From positions 186,001 through 250,000 of the forward strand of contig NZ_CANMVN010000008.1 of assembly GCF_947501425.1 (NCBI RefSeq): a stretch of 64,000 nt of DNA. The letters are read 5' to 3'. Shown here piece after piece: positions 27,501 to 35,245 of the stretch. The notes under the pieces were generated by a model, which did no database searches, was not told where the DNA came from, and saw only the letters and a list, made by a program, of their open reading frames with translations. Positions within the stretch are counted from its first letter, which is position 1, and each line of letters starts with the position of its first letter. The position numbers and the translations under genes were made by a program. This DNA is from an uncultured Psychroserpens sp. (lineage in GTDB: Bacteria > Bacteroidota > Bacteroidia > Flavobacteriales > Flavobacteriaceae).

Positions 27501-28863
27501 AAATAGCAGAGTTCATCATTTTTGATGCGCCCTTGTAGGTAATCTCATCTTTTTGCAATTTTATTTCATGTGCATTCAATCTTGAAAGTTCGTCTTGCTT
27601 ATTAGTAATTTTAAAGGCAATAAACTCAACAATAATAACAGCTCCATCGATAATTATTCCGAAGTCAATAGCGCCCAAACTCATTAAATTGGCATCTACT
27701 CCAAACAAATACATCAAGGATAAAGCAAATAATAAACACAGCGGAATTACAGAAGCTACCACCAAACCCGATCTCCAATTTCCTAAAAGTAAAACCACTA
27801 CAAAGACCACAATAAGACAACCTAAGACAAGATTTTCAGTCACTGTAAAAGTTGTTCTGGCAATGAGTTCGCTTCTATCAAGAAATGCATTGATATAAAC
27901 GCCTTTTGGTAAGGATTTAGAAATGGAGGTCACGCGCTCTTTTACAGCTTCGATCACCTGCTTAGAGTTTGCACCTTTGAGCATCATGACTTGTCCTAGG
28001 ACTTTTTCCCCTTCGCCATTACCTGTGATTGCGCCAAAACGTGTTGCATTACCAAAGCCAACTTTTGCGACATCTTTTATATAAACCGGAATACCTGACG
28101 TGTTTTTAATCACGATATTCTCAATATCTTTAATACTCGCAACCAATCCATCACCTCTTATAAAGTAAGCCTGATTTACTTTCTCAATATATCCACCACC
28201 AGCAACACTATTGTTAGTCTCCAGCGCTTCAAACACCTCTTTTGCTGTGATATTCATTGCATTGAGCTTCTCAGTAATTAATGCTACTTCATATTGTTTT
28301 AAGAAACCTCCCCAAGTATTGACCTCTACCACTCCAGGAATTCCAGATAATTGTCGTTTAACAATCCAATCTTGTATGGTACGAAGATCTTCTGCAGTAT
28401 AATCGTCTTTATACTCTGGTTCAACATCTAAAATGTATTGATAGATTTCTCCTAGACCTGTAGTTATTGGACCCATTTCCGGAGTACCAAAACCCTCAGG
28501 GATTTTCTCTGAGGCCGATTTGATCTTTTCTGCAATAAGCTGTCGTGGCAAATACGTACCAATATCATCATTAAAGACAATAGTAACAACCGACAAACCA
28601 AATTTTGAAACTGAGCGAATTTCCTGAACACCAGGAAGATTAGCCATTTCTAACTCCACAGGATATGTGATAAACTGCTCCATATCTTGAGTTGAAAGAT
28701 TACGCGATGTGGTAATCACCTGAACTTGATTATTGGTAACATCAGGAACAGCACCAATAGGAATTTGTGATAACGAATACAATCCGAAACCAATAATAAA
28801 AAGTGTAAATAGCAGAATTATAAATTTATTCCGCAGACTAAATTTGATGATATGAGATAACAT
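24532..28863 (-). CDS. czcA: CzcA-type heavy-metal RND pump fused to a TolC-like outer-membrane channel
   Basis: A single 1443-residue frame. Residues 1 to about 1040 are a complete heavy-metal RND pump: 12 membrane segments, the N-terminal signature IPIGAVPDVTNNQVQV and the proton-relay motif IDFGIIIDGAVIIVE in helix 4. DFGxxxDGA is the pattern of Zn/Co/Cd pumps (CzcA) rather than Cu/Ag pumps. From about residue 1045 a second hydrophobic segment (LGIILLMSLCSTLSFGQ) looks like a signal peptide. It introduces ~390 residues of TolC-family helices (VENNAGLKAYKLRVDQSETLI, the usual repeats). The adaptor is encoded separately downstream. How the outer-membrane part is released from the pump is not visible; cleavage at the internal signal is likely. 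Confidence 0.92.
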   Translation of the reverse strand: MLSHIIKFSLRNKFIILLFTLFIIGFGLYSLSQIPIGAVPDVTNNQVQVITTSRNLSTQDMEQFITYPVELEMANLPGVQEIRSVSKFGLSVVTIVFNDDIGTYLPRQLIAEKIKSASEKIPEGFGTPEMGPITTGLGEIYQYILDVEPEYKDDYTAEDLRTIQDWIVKRQLSGIPGVVEVNTWGGFLKQYEVALITEKLNAMNITAKEVFEALETNNSVAGGGYIEKVNQAYFIRGDGLVASIKDIENIVIKNTSGIPVYIKDVAKVGFGNATRFGAITGNGEGEKVLGQVMMLKGANSKQVIEAVKERVTSISKSLPKGVYINAFLDRSELIARTTFTVTENLVLGCLIVVFVVVLLLGNWRSGLVVASVIPLCLLFALSLMYLFGVDANLMSLGAIDFGIIIDGAVIIVEFIAFKITNKQDELSRLNAHEIKLQKDEITYKGASKMMNSAIFGQLIILIVFIPILSLSGIEGKMFQPMALTFSFALIGAMILCFTYVPVAASLFLKPTKVSKSNISVRLMRWLNGIYEPVINWALHSKKLVLGVATGLLLVTVYLFTTMGGEFVPTLDEGDFVIQPVLKTGTSLSNTVEITTKIERILLDKFPEVKQVVTRIGAAEVPTDPMSMEESDVIIVLKPKKEWVSASSKDELADKFKEALGIIPGMEVEFTQPIEMRFNELITGVRADIAIKIFGEDLEILSKKGSEIKTLIENVKGAADISVEKIDGLPQMSVEYNRSKVARYGLNIEDLNNMLSMSFAGRTVGSVFEGEKRFDLVVRLDESKRKDLDNIKNLYVDLPSGGKIPMSELASITYQKGAAKISRDDTRRRIVVGINVRNRDLESVVNDVQELINTHIKLPVGYTITYGGQFENLQNAKSRLLVAVPIALILIFIMLYFAFNSIKEALLIYSAIPLAAVGGVLFLWIRDMPFSISAGVGFIALFGIAVLNGIVLIEHFKELKQQGFDTMETLIKQGTKDRLRAVLLTAMAAALGFLPMAISTNAGAEVQRPLATVVIGGLVTATLLTLVVLPVLYSYFSTLNKKPINLETNKTLGIILLMSLCSTLSFGQQQSVTLDGLISKAVENNAGLKAYKLRVDQSETLIKTAFDFDKTEVYYAYDENNLAFNNRPIGVFGIQQDFKFPTVYFAGKKLNEANYDLEFSNYTIKEKTLKREVTSRYYQYLYTCEKKQIYERLDSLYANFAAIAKRRFELGETNYLEKITAQSKQKQIHLNLIDAQQDANIAYDQIVKVVQSEDSLNITIESLAKLALQINDLASNTELQYYENRKSLFKAKRNFEQQQLLPDISLNYFQGTNSGINTNLIGYQLGLKIPLLFNGQSSRIKATKIAQNIAEEELQEYQIILDTKYRELNAKLIQHEKALEYFETEGEALANEILKTANSSFKNGEIDFYQYILSVENAYDIQLQHIEKLNSYNQTVININYLTL

Positions 28864-28934
28864 AATTCATTGATAAAGTGAGTACCAACCCATTGAAAAA
28901 CAAGTCGACAAAATCATTAATTAACTGAAATGAA

Positions 28935-29333
28935 CTATGCGTATATAGGTGGCTGAAAAAGCCCCTTTTTATGTAATGTAGATAGTGATGAGCGATAATA
29001 GAAATTTGAATCTTTCATTTCAAAGAGTTCAATAACCTCTAATTCTGAACTATGAGCTTGAATGACGAACGCTGTTATAACCACCATGTGATCCTGACAC
29101 TGAAATGGTAATTGCTCATGATCGGTCTTTTCTTCTTGATGATTTTGGCTATGCTCATCCTTTAGCTCTCCATAATGTTTTGAAATAAACACCAAAAAAT
29201 TGTCTCCATACTCCGCTTGATGGAATTGAGCGTGCTCAATCAACTCATCCAACTGAGCAATATCATCGTAGTCAATGCGTAAGCTCTGAACAAGAACAAG
29301 TGAAGATAACAGTATGGCAACTAATTTACTCAT
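28935..29333 (-). CDS. small exported His-rich protein preceding the metal efflux operon
   Basis: A 132-residue protein with a signal-like N-terminus (MSKLVAILLSSLVLVQS). The central region is rich in His, Asp and Glu (HYGELKDEHSQNHQEEKTDHE) and the end is GLFQPPIYA. The pattern resembles small Bacteroidota proteins (HYC_CC_PP-like) commonly encoded next to heavy-metal RND operons. The His/acidic stretch could bind metal. It is 71 bases upstream of the pump gene on the same strand and is probably the first gene of that operon. The function is not established. Confidence 0.75.
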   Translation of the reverse strand: MSKLVAILLSSLVLVQSLRIDYDDIAQLDELIEHAQFHQAEYGDNFLVFISKHYGELKDEHSQNHQEEKTDHEQLPFQCQDHMVVITAFVIQAHSSELEVIELFEMKDSNFYYRSSLSTLHKKGLFQPPIYA

Positions 29334-29338
29334 CGTAA

Positions 29339-29346
29339 CAAAGTTA
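29339..29346 (-). promoter_or_regulatory. -7 promoter box of the metal efflux operon
   Basis: TAACTTTG on the minus strand matches TAnnTTTG, only 5 bases before the start codon of the His-rich protein, so the leader would be very short. No TTG at the proper -33 distance. Confidence 0.35.
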
Positions 29347-29454
29347 AGAAAATTAGTGTTAAGTTAGACATTCAAAGCTCTTCAAGCTTTTAAAGCTATT
29401 TTATGGAATTGCAACACTCTTAAATCTTTATCGTCTTTATATAAAATTATAGCT

Positions 29455-29880
29455 ATGAAATATGTCTCTTTATTATTCTTTTTTGTGTTCTCACAAACGG
29501 TATTTTCTCAGACAGGGTTTACAAAAGACTCGTTAAGTGTAAGTCGTGTTATTAGTTTTCAACAGAAAGCAGATTTTAAGGATTATCAAGTCCAATTTAA
29601 GGATGTTGTATCAGATTCGAGATGTCCAAAAGATGTGATGTGTGTAAGAGCTGGCGAAGCGAAAGTTGCACTGTCTATTTACAAAGAAGGCGTATTTATT
29701 AAGGATAAAGAGATCATTATTGATGCTAGCGGATTTGTTATTGAAGCGAATAATCTCGCTTTTGATGCCAATGATTTTAAAGTTTATGGTATGACCTTAA
29801 AACCCTATCCTAAAACCAGCAAAGCGATACCGAAGGAAACTTATAGTATTGAAGTTATATTTCAGCCTAAAACACTTTAA
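29455..29880 (+). CDS. exported hypothetical protein with conserved DSRCP...C motif
   Basis: A 141-residue protein with a signal peptide (ending QTVFSQ). Its central motif VSDSRCPKDVMCVRAGEAKV recurs in many small secreted Bacteroidota proteins (DSRCPxxVxCxxAGxA). The two Cys probably form a disulfide. The remainder alternates beta strands. No function is established. Its stop overlaps, tail to tail, the stop of the FeoB-associated gene on the other strand. Confidence 0.75.
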   Translation: MKYVSLLFFFVFSQTVFSQTGFTKDSLSVSRVISFQQKADFKDYQVQFKDVVSDSRCPKDVMCVRAGEAKVALSIYKEGVFIKDKEIIIDASGFVIEANNLAFDANDFKVYGMTLKPYPKTSKAIPKETYSIEVIFQPKTL

Positions 29881-30020
29881 GAACAGCCACAACCATCACT
29901 GCCACAAGCTTTGGTGCTTGCTATTTTCTTCTTAGGAAGAACACCAAACCTGCATAACAAAAACCATATGGCTAGAGCCACTGCTGTAAAGACTAATATG
30001 TTTTGTACTATGGCATTCAT
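29877..30020 (-). CDS. FeoB-associated Cys-rich membrane mini protein
   Basis: ATG at 30020, 47 residues. One membrane helix (NILVFTAVALAIWFLLCRF) is followed by a basic stretch and a Cys-rich tail (ACGSDGCGCS). This is the form of the FeoB-associated Cys-rich proteins encoded directly after feoB in many bacteria. In known systems such small partners (analogues of FeoC) may help FeoB or bind iron. It starts 30 bases after the feoB stop on the same strand. The final four bases overlap the stop of the convergent neighbour. Confidence 0.85.
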   Translation of the reverse strand: MNAIVQNILVFTAVALAIWFLLCRFGVLPKKKIASTKACGSDGCGCS

Positions 30021-30050
30021 GATGTTTTGGTCGTTTAAATACGTAAAACT

Positions 30051-32150
30051 TTACTTTAAAAATTGATAAGCTATCAGTGCTACAATATAAGCAAAAGCAC
30101 TCATAATGACCAATTGTAGCATTGGCCATTTCCAGGTATTGGTTTCTCGCTTAACAATAGCCAAGGTACTCATACATTGCATGGCAAAGGCATAAAACAA
30201 TAATAGTGATATTCCTGATGCTAATGTAAACAGCTTGCCTCCAGTAACACGATTAGTGTCTTTGGCCATTCGGTTTGTTATGGTATCTACATCTTCACTT
30301 TCCACACTGTAAATAGTTGCCAAAGTTCCAACAAAGACTTCACGAGCAGCAAATGAACTAACAATAGCAATCCCAATTTTCCAATCATATCCCAAAGGTC
30401 TGATTGTTGGCTCGATAGCTCTTCCTGTAATACCAATAAACGAATGTTCTAACTTATGAGATGCTATTTTTTGTTGAAGTTCTTCTTGAGATAAGTTTTC
30501 TGAAGCATATTCTGTAGTTACAATCTCTTCGGCATTATTAAACTCCTCACCTGGCCCATAGGATGCCAGGAACCATAAGATAATCGATATGGCTAAGATA
30601 ATCTTACCTGCTCCAAACACAAATGATTTTGTCTTTTCTAAAACAGTAAGAGCTACATTTTTGATTAGCGGAAGTTTATAGTTTGGCATTTCTACCACAA
30701 AGAAGGTTTTACTTCTGATCTTTAGGATCTTGTTTAAGATCCATGCTGAAAGCACAGCCGTTCCGAAGCCAATTAGATACAGTAACATTAAGGTCAAAGG
30801 CTGATAGCCTAGGCCTAAAAAACGGCCTTCAGGAATCACCAGTTCTATGATGATCAAATACACAGGTAAACGCGCTGAACAGGTAGTAAAAGGCGTAACT
30901 AAAATAGTGATAAGCCGTTCTTTCCAACTCTCAATATTTCGTGTCGCCATAATTGCAGGAATAGCACAGGCTGTTCCAGAAATTAACGGAACAACACTTT
31001 TTCCGCTCAATCCAAATCGTCTCATAATGCGATCCATTAAAAAGACCACACGACTCATATAACCACTTTCCTCTAGTATGGCAATAAATAAAAACAAGAA
31101 CGCAATCTGAGGAATGAATATAACTATTCCTCCAAGTCCAGGGATAATTCCGTCAGCTATCAAATTAGTAAACGCACCATCAGGCAAGATGTTTTTTGTC
31201 CATTCTCCTAATGATGCAAATGCACCATCTATAAATTCCATGGGCACTTGAGCCCAATCGTAAATGGCTTGAAAAATAGTCAATAAGATCACAAAAAAGA
31301 TAAGATAGCCCCAAACCTTGTGCGTCAATATCCTATCGAGTTTAATTCGTAGGTCTTTAGCCGAATTTAAATCTATGGTTTGTCCTTTTTTGAGCGTATT
31401 GTTTATAAACTGATAGCGTTTTATTGTTTCCTTTTGCTGTAATCGTTTGAGATCTGCTTTTCCTTTGGTCTTAAAACTATTAATAGCATCAACCTGATTT
31501 CTATCAATTTTTCCGAAGTTAACATCCTGAGTAATGACCAACCAAAGCTTATATAATAACTGGTTTGGAAATGCTTTTCGTAGTTTCTCAAAATAGTCAT
31601 GATCTATTTCCGAAGCATTCAAACATGGTGTCATTGATAACTCTTTGTAACTTGTTATCAATTCTTTGAGCTCATCAATACCTTTATTTTTTCTGGTACT
31701 GATCAAGGCTATTTTTGTTTGAAGCTCTTGCTCCAGGTAAGGAATATCCAACTTTATACCTTTGTATTCCATGCGATCTGACATATTGATCACTAAAATT
31801 GTTGGAATTTCCAGGTCCTTGATCTGTGTGAAGAGTAGCAAATTTCGTTTTAAGTTTTCAACATCACTTACTACAACAGCAACATCAGGGAAATCTTTGT
31901 CTTTTTTATTGAGAAGTAGTTCGATCACTACATTTTCATCTAATGACGAGGCGTTTAAACTGTAAGTTCCGGGTAAATCAATGATATGCGCCTTTACTCC
32001 TCTTGGAAGTTTACAAATGCCTTCTTTCTTTTCTACCGTAATTCCAGGATAGTTTCCTACTTTTTGGTTTAAACCCGTAAGCGAATTAAATACAGATGTT
32101 TTACCTGTATTTGGGTTTCCAATAAGTGCAACATTGATTTGTTTACTCAT
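30051..32150 (-). CDS. feoB: ferrous iron transporter FeoB
   Basis: A 699-residue inner-membrane Fe2+ transporter. The N-terminal G domain has G1 GNPNTGKTS, G3 DLPG (IDLPGTYSLNASSLDE) and G4 NMSD, followed by the helical GDI region. The membrane part contains both gate motifs, with the conserved Cys in GTACAIPAIMATR and in TTCSARLPVY. Its start overlaps the feoA stop by 8 bases, and the mini protein gene follows. Length is normal for FeoB. Expected to take up Fe2+ under iron limitation. Confidence 0.97.
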   Translation of the reverse strand: MSKQINVALIGNPNTGKTSVFNSLTGLNQKVGNYPGITVEKKEGICKLPRGVKAHIIDLPGTYSLNASSLDENVVIELLLNKKDKDFPDVAVVVSDVENLKRNLLLFTQIKDLEIPTILVINMSDRMEYKGIKLDIPYLEQELQTKIALISTRKNKGIDELKELITSYKELSMTPCLNASEIDHDYFEKLRKAFPNQLLYKLWLVITQDVNFGKIDRNQVDAINSFKTKGKADLKRLQQKETIKRYQFINNTLKKGQTIDLNSAKDLRIKLDRILTHKVWGYLIFFVILLTIFQAIYDWAQVPMEFIDGAFASLGEWTKNILPDGAFTNLIADGIIPGLGGIVIFIPQIAFLFLFIAILEESGYMSRVVFLMDRIMRRFGLSGKSVVPLISGTACAIPAIMATRNIESWKERLITILVTPFTTCSARLPVYLIIIELVIPEGRFLGLGYQPLTLMLLYLIGFGTAVLSAWILNKILKIRSKTFFVVEMPNYKLPLIKNVALTVLEKTKSFVFGAGKIILAISIILWFLASYGPGEEFNNAEEIVTTEYASENLSQEELQQKIASHKLEHSFIGITGRAIEPTIRPLGYDWKIGIAIVSSFAAREVFVGTLATIYSVESEDVDTITNRMAKDTNRVTGGKLFTLASGISLLLFYAFAMQCMSTLAIVKRETNTWKWPMLQLVIMSAFAYIVALIAYQFLK

Positions 32151-32376
32151 TAGAGATCTGGATTAAAATGTGAATAGCAGTTTCTTTTCTAATTGCCAAA
32201 TGAGTTCCGTTGATGTTAAGATACATTGGATCGGCAAAAGGCGCTACTTGAACAAGCTCCACCATATTACCTGGTAAACATCCCATTTCCAGAAGTTTAA
32301 GAGGAATATGAATTGAGGAAACATCAGTAATTATAGCTGTTTGACCTCGTTTTATATCTGCTAATGTGACTTGCAA
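32143..32376 (-). CDS. feoA: ferrous iron transport protein A (FeoA)
   Basis: A 77-residue SH3-like cytoplasmic partner of FeoB, with the family pattern TLADIKRGQTAIITDV, then LLEMGCLPGNMVELV and AIRKETAIHILI. The only in-frame initiator is TTG at 32376, since a stop codon lies two codons further upstream; the resulting N-terminus is normal for FeoA. A candidate iron-regulator palindrome and -7 box lie immediately upstream. Overlap with feoB indicates translational coupling. Confidence 0.93.
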   Translation of the reverse strand: MQVTLADIKRGQTAIITDVSSIHIPLKLLEMGCLPGNMVELVQVAPFADPMYLNINGTHLAIRKETAIHILIQISNE

Positions 32377-32381
32377 GCTTA

Positions 32382-32398
32382 TTTAGATTGATTTTAAA
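32382..32398. promoter_or_regulatory. candidate iron-regulator operator before feoA
   Basis: TTTAGATTGATTTTAAA is an imperfect inverted repeat (6 of 8 arm positions) centred on the G. It lies between the -7 box and the TTG start codon of feoA. Fur- or DtxR-type control is inferred from symmetry and position; the regulator identity is open. Confidence 0.35.
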
Positions 32399-32402
32399 GA
32401 AG

Positions 32403-32410
32403 CAAAAATA
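32403..32410 (-). promoter_or_regulatory. -7 promoter box of feoAB
   Basis: TATTTTTG on the minus strand matches TAnnTTTG and lies 26 bases upstream of the feoA TTG start. No TTG at -33 is evident. Confidence 0.45.
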
Positions 32411-32448
32411 AAGGAAAAAATTAGTGTAAAAAAATTGTGATGCTAAAA

Positions 32449-33117
32449 CTATTGATATTCCTTTTTTAGTCGCTTAATATCTTGTATTAATGAGTCTACA
32501 GATGTAGGGCTAATTCCATTGTATAACCCTCTAATCTGTTTGTCTTTATCTATAAGTGCAAAGTTTTCGGTATGCACCATTCCGTAATCTTCAGAATTAT
32601 CATCTTTAACAACTAAGTATGATTTTCTAGCCAAATCGTAGATTTGTTTTCGATCTCCTGTAACCAGATTCCATTTTTTATCATTAACACCCTTTTCTAA
32701 GGCATACTTTTTTAATTGTGCTACGGAATCTATTTCTGGTGTTACAGAATGTGACAATAACATCACCTCATCATCATTGATAATTTCTTGCTGAACCCGA
32801 TACATTTGATCAGTCATTATTGGACAAATCGTTTGACAAGTTGTAAAAAAGAAATCAGCAACATAGATCTTATTTTCGTAAGTATCCTGAGTTATGGTAT
32901 CTCCATTTTGATTAATCAAACTGAAATTGGCTATGGTGTGGTACTTCTTTTTATGTTGAATTGTACTATCAACCAAAGACGCATCTACACGATTTGGTTG
33001 ATAAATTGGTAAAGGTTTTTCAACATCTAGAATAGAATAAATAATTGAAATGATAATAGCAGAGACAAGTAGTAATACAATGAAAAAAACTTTAAACTGC
33101 TTAATATAGGCTAACAT
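32449..33117 (-). CDS. SCO1/SenC-family copper chaperone-like protein
   Basis: A 222-residue thioredoxin-fold protein with an N-terminal membrane anchor (VFFIVLLLVSAIIISIIYSIL). The copper-binding motif CQTICP (CxxxCP) sits in DFFFTTCQTICPIMTD, and the distal His is in MVHTENF. These are the three ligands of SCO proteins, which deliver copper to cytochrome oxidase CuA or act in redox sensing. The gene is monocistronic, and a TAnnTTTG box is upstream. Confidence 0.93.
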   Translation of the reverse strand: MLAYIKQFKVFFIVLLLVSAIIISIIYSILDVEKPLPIYQPNRVDASLVDSTIQHKKKYHTIANFSLINQNGDTITQDTYENKIYVADFFFTTCQTICPIMTDQMYRVQQEIINDDEVMLLSHSVTPEIDSVAQLKKYALEKGVNDKKWNLVTGDRKQIYDLARKSYLVVKDDNSEDYGMVHTENFALIDKDKQIRGLYNGISPTSVDSLIQDIKRLKKEYQ

Positions 33118-33155
33118 GTGTTGAACTTTAAGGCTTTATAATTAAGATTTGAGTG

Positions 33156-33163
33156 CAAAAATA
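33156..33163 (-). promoter_or_regulatory. -7 promoter box of the SCO-family gene
   Basis: TATTTTTG on the minus strand fits TAnnTTTG, 38 bases before the start codon. The nearest upstream TTG is at a 14-base spacing, shorter than usual. Confidence 0.35.
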
Positions 33164-33231
33164 CGACACAATCTCAACAAAATCACTACTTTTAACATGC
33201 TATATAGTAAAAAAAGAAAAAGATTATCACC

Positions 33232-35166
33232 ATGAAGTTACGACTACTTATCCTTTTGGGACTGGTTTCTACAGTGTCATTTTCACAAGACTATAATGAA
33301 ACACTAAATACCATTCGTGAGGCAGAGGCTAAATCTGCTTTAAATCGTATCATGCATCGTGCTAATCTCAATACTGGCAACTATGATCTCAAATATCACC
33401 GACTTGAATTAGACATAGACCCTTCGGTGTCATTCATGTCTGGAAATATCACCTCTTACTTCGAAGCAAAAAGCGATATGACCACGATAACTTTTGATCT
33501 TGCCTCTAATATGACTGTTAATCAAGTTCTACAACGTGGTAATTCATTAGTATTTCAGCATTTAGGAGACGAACTGATTATCACACTGCCTTCCATTCAA
33601 AACACAGGTGTATTAGACTCGCTTACGGTAAGTTATTCTGGCAATCCTGATACCTCTGGTTTAGGGTCCTATGAGGTGAGTCAACATAATGGAGACCCTG
33701 TACTCTGGACCTTATCTGAACCTTATGGAGCAAAAGCCTGGTGGCCATGTAAACAAGACCTCATCGATAAAATTGATTCTATAGATGTCTTTTTAACAAC
33801 ACCAAGATTCAATCCTTCAAACGAAGAATATATTGCCGTATCCAATGGTGTTCAGCAAAGTGCTGTTTTAAACGGAAATGAGAAAACTACACATTATAAA
33901 CATCGTTATCCTATACCAGCTTATCTCATCGCAATTGCTGCAACTAATTATGACGTCTATTCGCATACAGTTCCAAATAACGGAAATCCTTTCGATATTG
34001 TTAATTATGTCTATCCAGAAAGTTTCACTTCAGCTCAAGCCAGCACTCCTGTTACTGTTGACATTATGAACCTCTTTACAAATCTATTTGAAGAGTACCC
34101 ATTTGCAAATGAAAAATATGGGCATGCTCAATTTGGTTGGGGAGGTGGCATGGAGCATACCACAGTATCATTTATGGGAAATTTTAATCGTAATTTAATT
34201 GCTCACGAATTAGCACATCAATGGTTTGGAAATAAAATTACCTGCGGAAGCTGGAAAGACATATGGCTCAATGAAGGTTTTGCAACGTATCTCTCTGGTA
34301 TAGTTATCGAAAATTTAGATGGAAATAATGAATTTACAACCTGGAAACAACAGCGCAATAATTCAATTACTGCTGCGCCAAGTGGCGCTGTTTATTTAAC
34401 AGATAGTGACACCACAAATGTTAGTCGGATTTTTAATGGAAGACTAAGTTATAACAAAGGTGCAATGGTATTGCACATGCTTCGGAAAAAGTTGGGTGAT
34501 GCTGTATTTTTTAATGCACTTCAAGAGTATCTAAGCGCTCCACTATTAGCATATGATTACGCAAAAACTGAGGACTTTATCTCCATAGTTGAAAGTGCTT
34601 CAGGAGAGGATCTTACAGAATTTTTTAACGACTGGTTGTTTAATGAAGGTTATCCGAGTTATACAATCTCGTGGTATCAGCCCGAATCAAATCAGGTCTC
34701 AATCAAAATTGAACAAACACAAAGTCATCCCTCAGTCTCATATTTTGAAGCACCTGTACCCTTACGAATAACAGGTACACTTGGACAACAACTAGATATT
34801 ATTTTGGATAATACAACAAACCAACAAACCTTTCTGGAAAGTGTTGGTTTTGACATATTAGCTATTACTTTTGATCCTGAATCTGATTTAATTTCGGCAA
34901 ATAACACTGTAACGTTAAGTACTGAAGAATTTGAAATAGATAATCAATTACTACTTTATCCTAATCCAACATCAGACCTGTTACATATCGAAAAACCTGA
35001 TACTATAGATATTTCAGAAATAAAAATTTATAACACATTAGGTCAGCTTATTGATCGATTGCAATGGAATTCTAGTCTCGATACATCGTCATGGTCAACA
35101 GGACTACTGTTTGTACAATTTCAAACCAACCGAGGAGTCATTACTAAATCGGTGTTAAAAAAATAA
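33232..35166 (+). CDS. M1-family aminopeptidase exported by T9SS
   Basis: A 644-residue zinc aminopeptidase with signal peptide (ending STVSFSQ). It has the exopeptidase motif GGMEHTT, the zinc site HELAHQW (His325, Glu326, His329) and the third ligand Glu348 in LNEGFAT. The C-terminal ~75 residues are a T9SS type A sorting domain (LLYPNPTSDLLHIEK ... GLLFVQFQTNRGVITKSVLKK). The enzyme should therefore be released or anchored at the cell surface and digest peptides outside the cell. Confidence 0.95.
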   Translation: MKLRLLILLGLVSTVSFSQDYNETLNTIREAEAKSALNRIMHRANLNTGNYDLKYHRLELDIDPSVSFMSGNITSYFEAKSDMTTITFDLASNMTVNQVLQRGNSLVFQHLGDELIITLPSIQNTGVLDSLTVSYSGNPDTSGLGSYEVSQHNGDPVLWTLSEPYGAKAWWPCKQDLIDKIDSIDVFLTTPRFNPSNEEYIAVSNGVQQSAVLNGNEKTTHYKHRYPIPAYLIAIAATNYDVYSHTVPNNGNPFDIVNYVYPESFTSAQASTPVTVDIMNLFTNLFEEYPFANEKYGHAQFGWGGGMEHTTVSFMGNFNRNLIAHELAHQWFGNKITCGSWKDIWLNEGFATYLSGIVIENLDGNNEFTTWKQQRNNSITAAPSGAVYLTDSDTTNVSRIFNGRLSYNKGAMVLHMLRKKLGDAVFFNALQEYLSAPLLAYDYAKTEDFISIVESASGEDLTEFFNDWLFNEGYPSYTISWYQPESNQVSIKIEQTQSHPSVSYFEAPVPLRITGTLGQQLDIILDNTTNQQTFLESVGFDILAITFDPESDLISANNTVTLSTEEFEIDNQLLLYPNPTSDLLHIEKPDTIDISEIKIYNTLGQLIDRLQWNSSLDTSSWSTGLLFVQFQTNRGVITKSVLKK

Positions 35167-35245
35167 GTATATAACTGATTATAATTTTCTAAATCAGCCT
35201 AAAACACTACTTTTGTCGCTTAGAATTTTTTATGATTAACGATAC

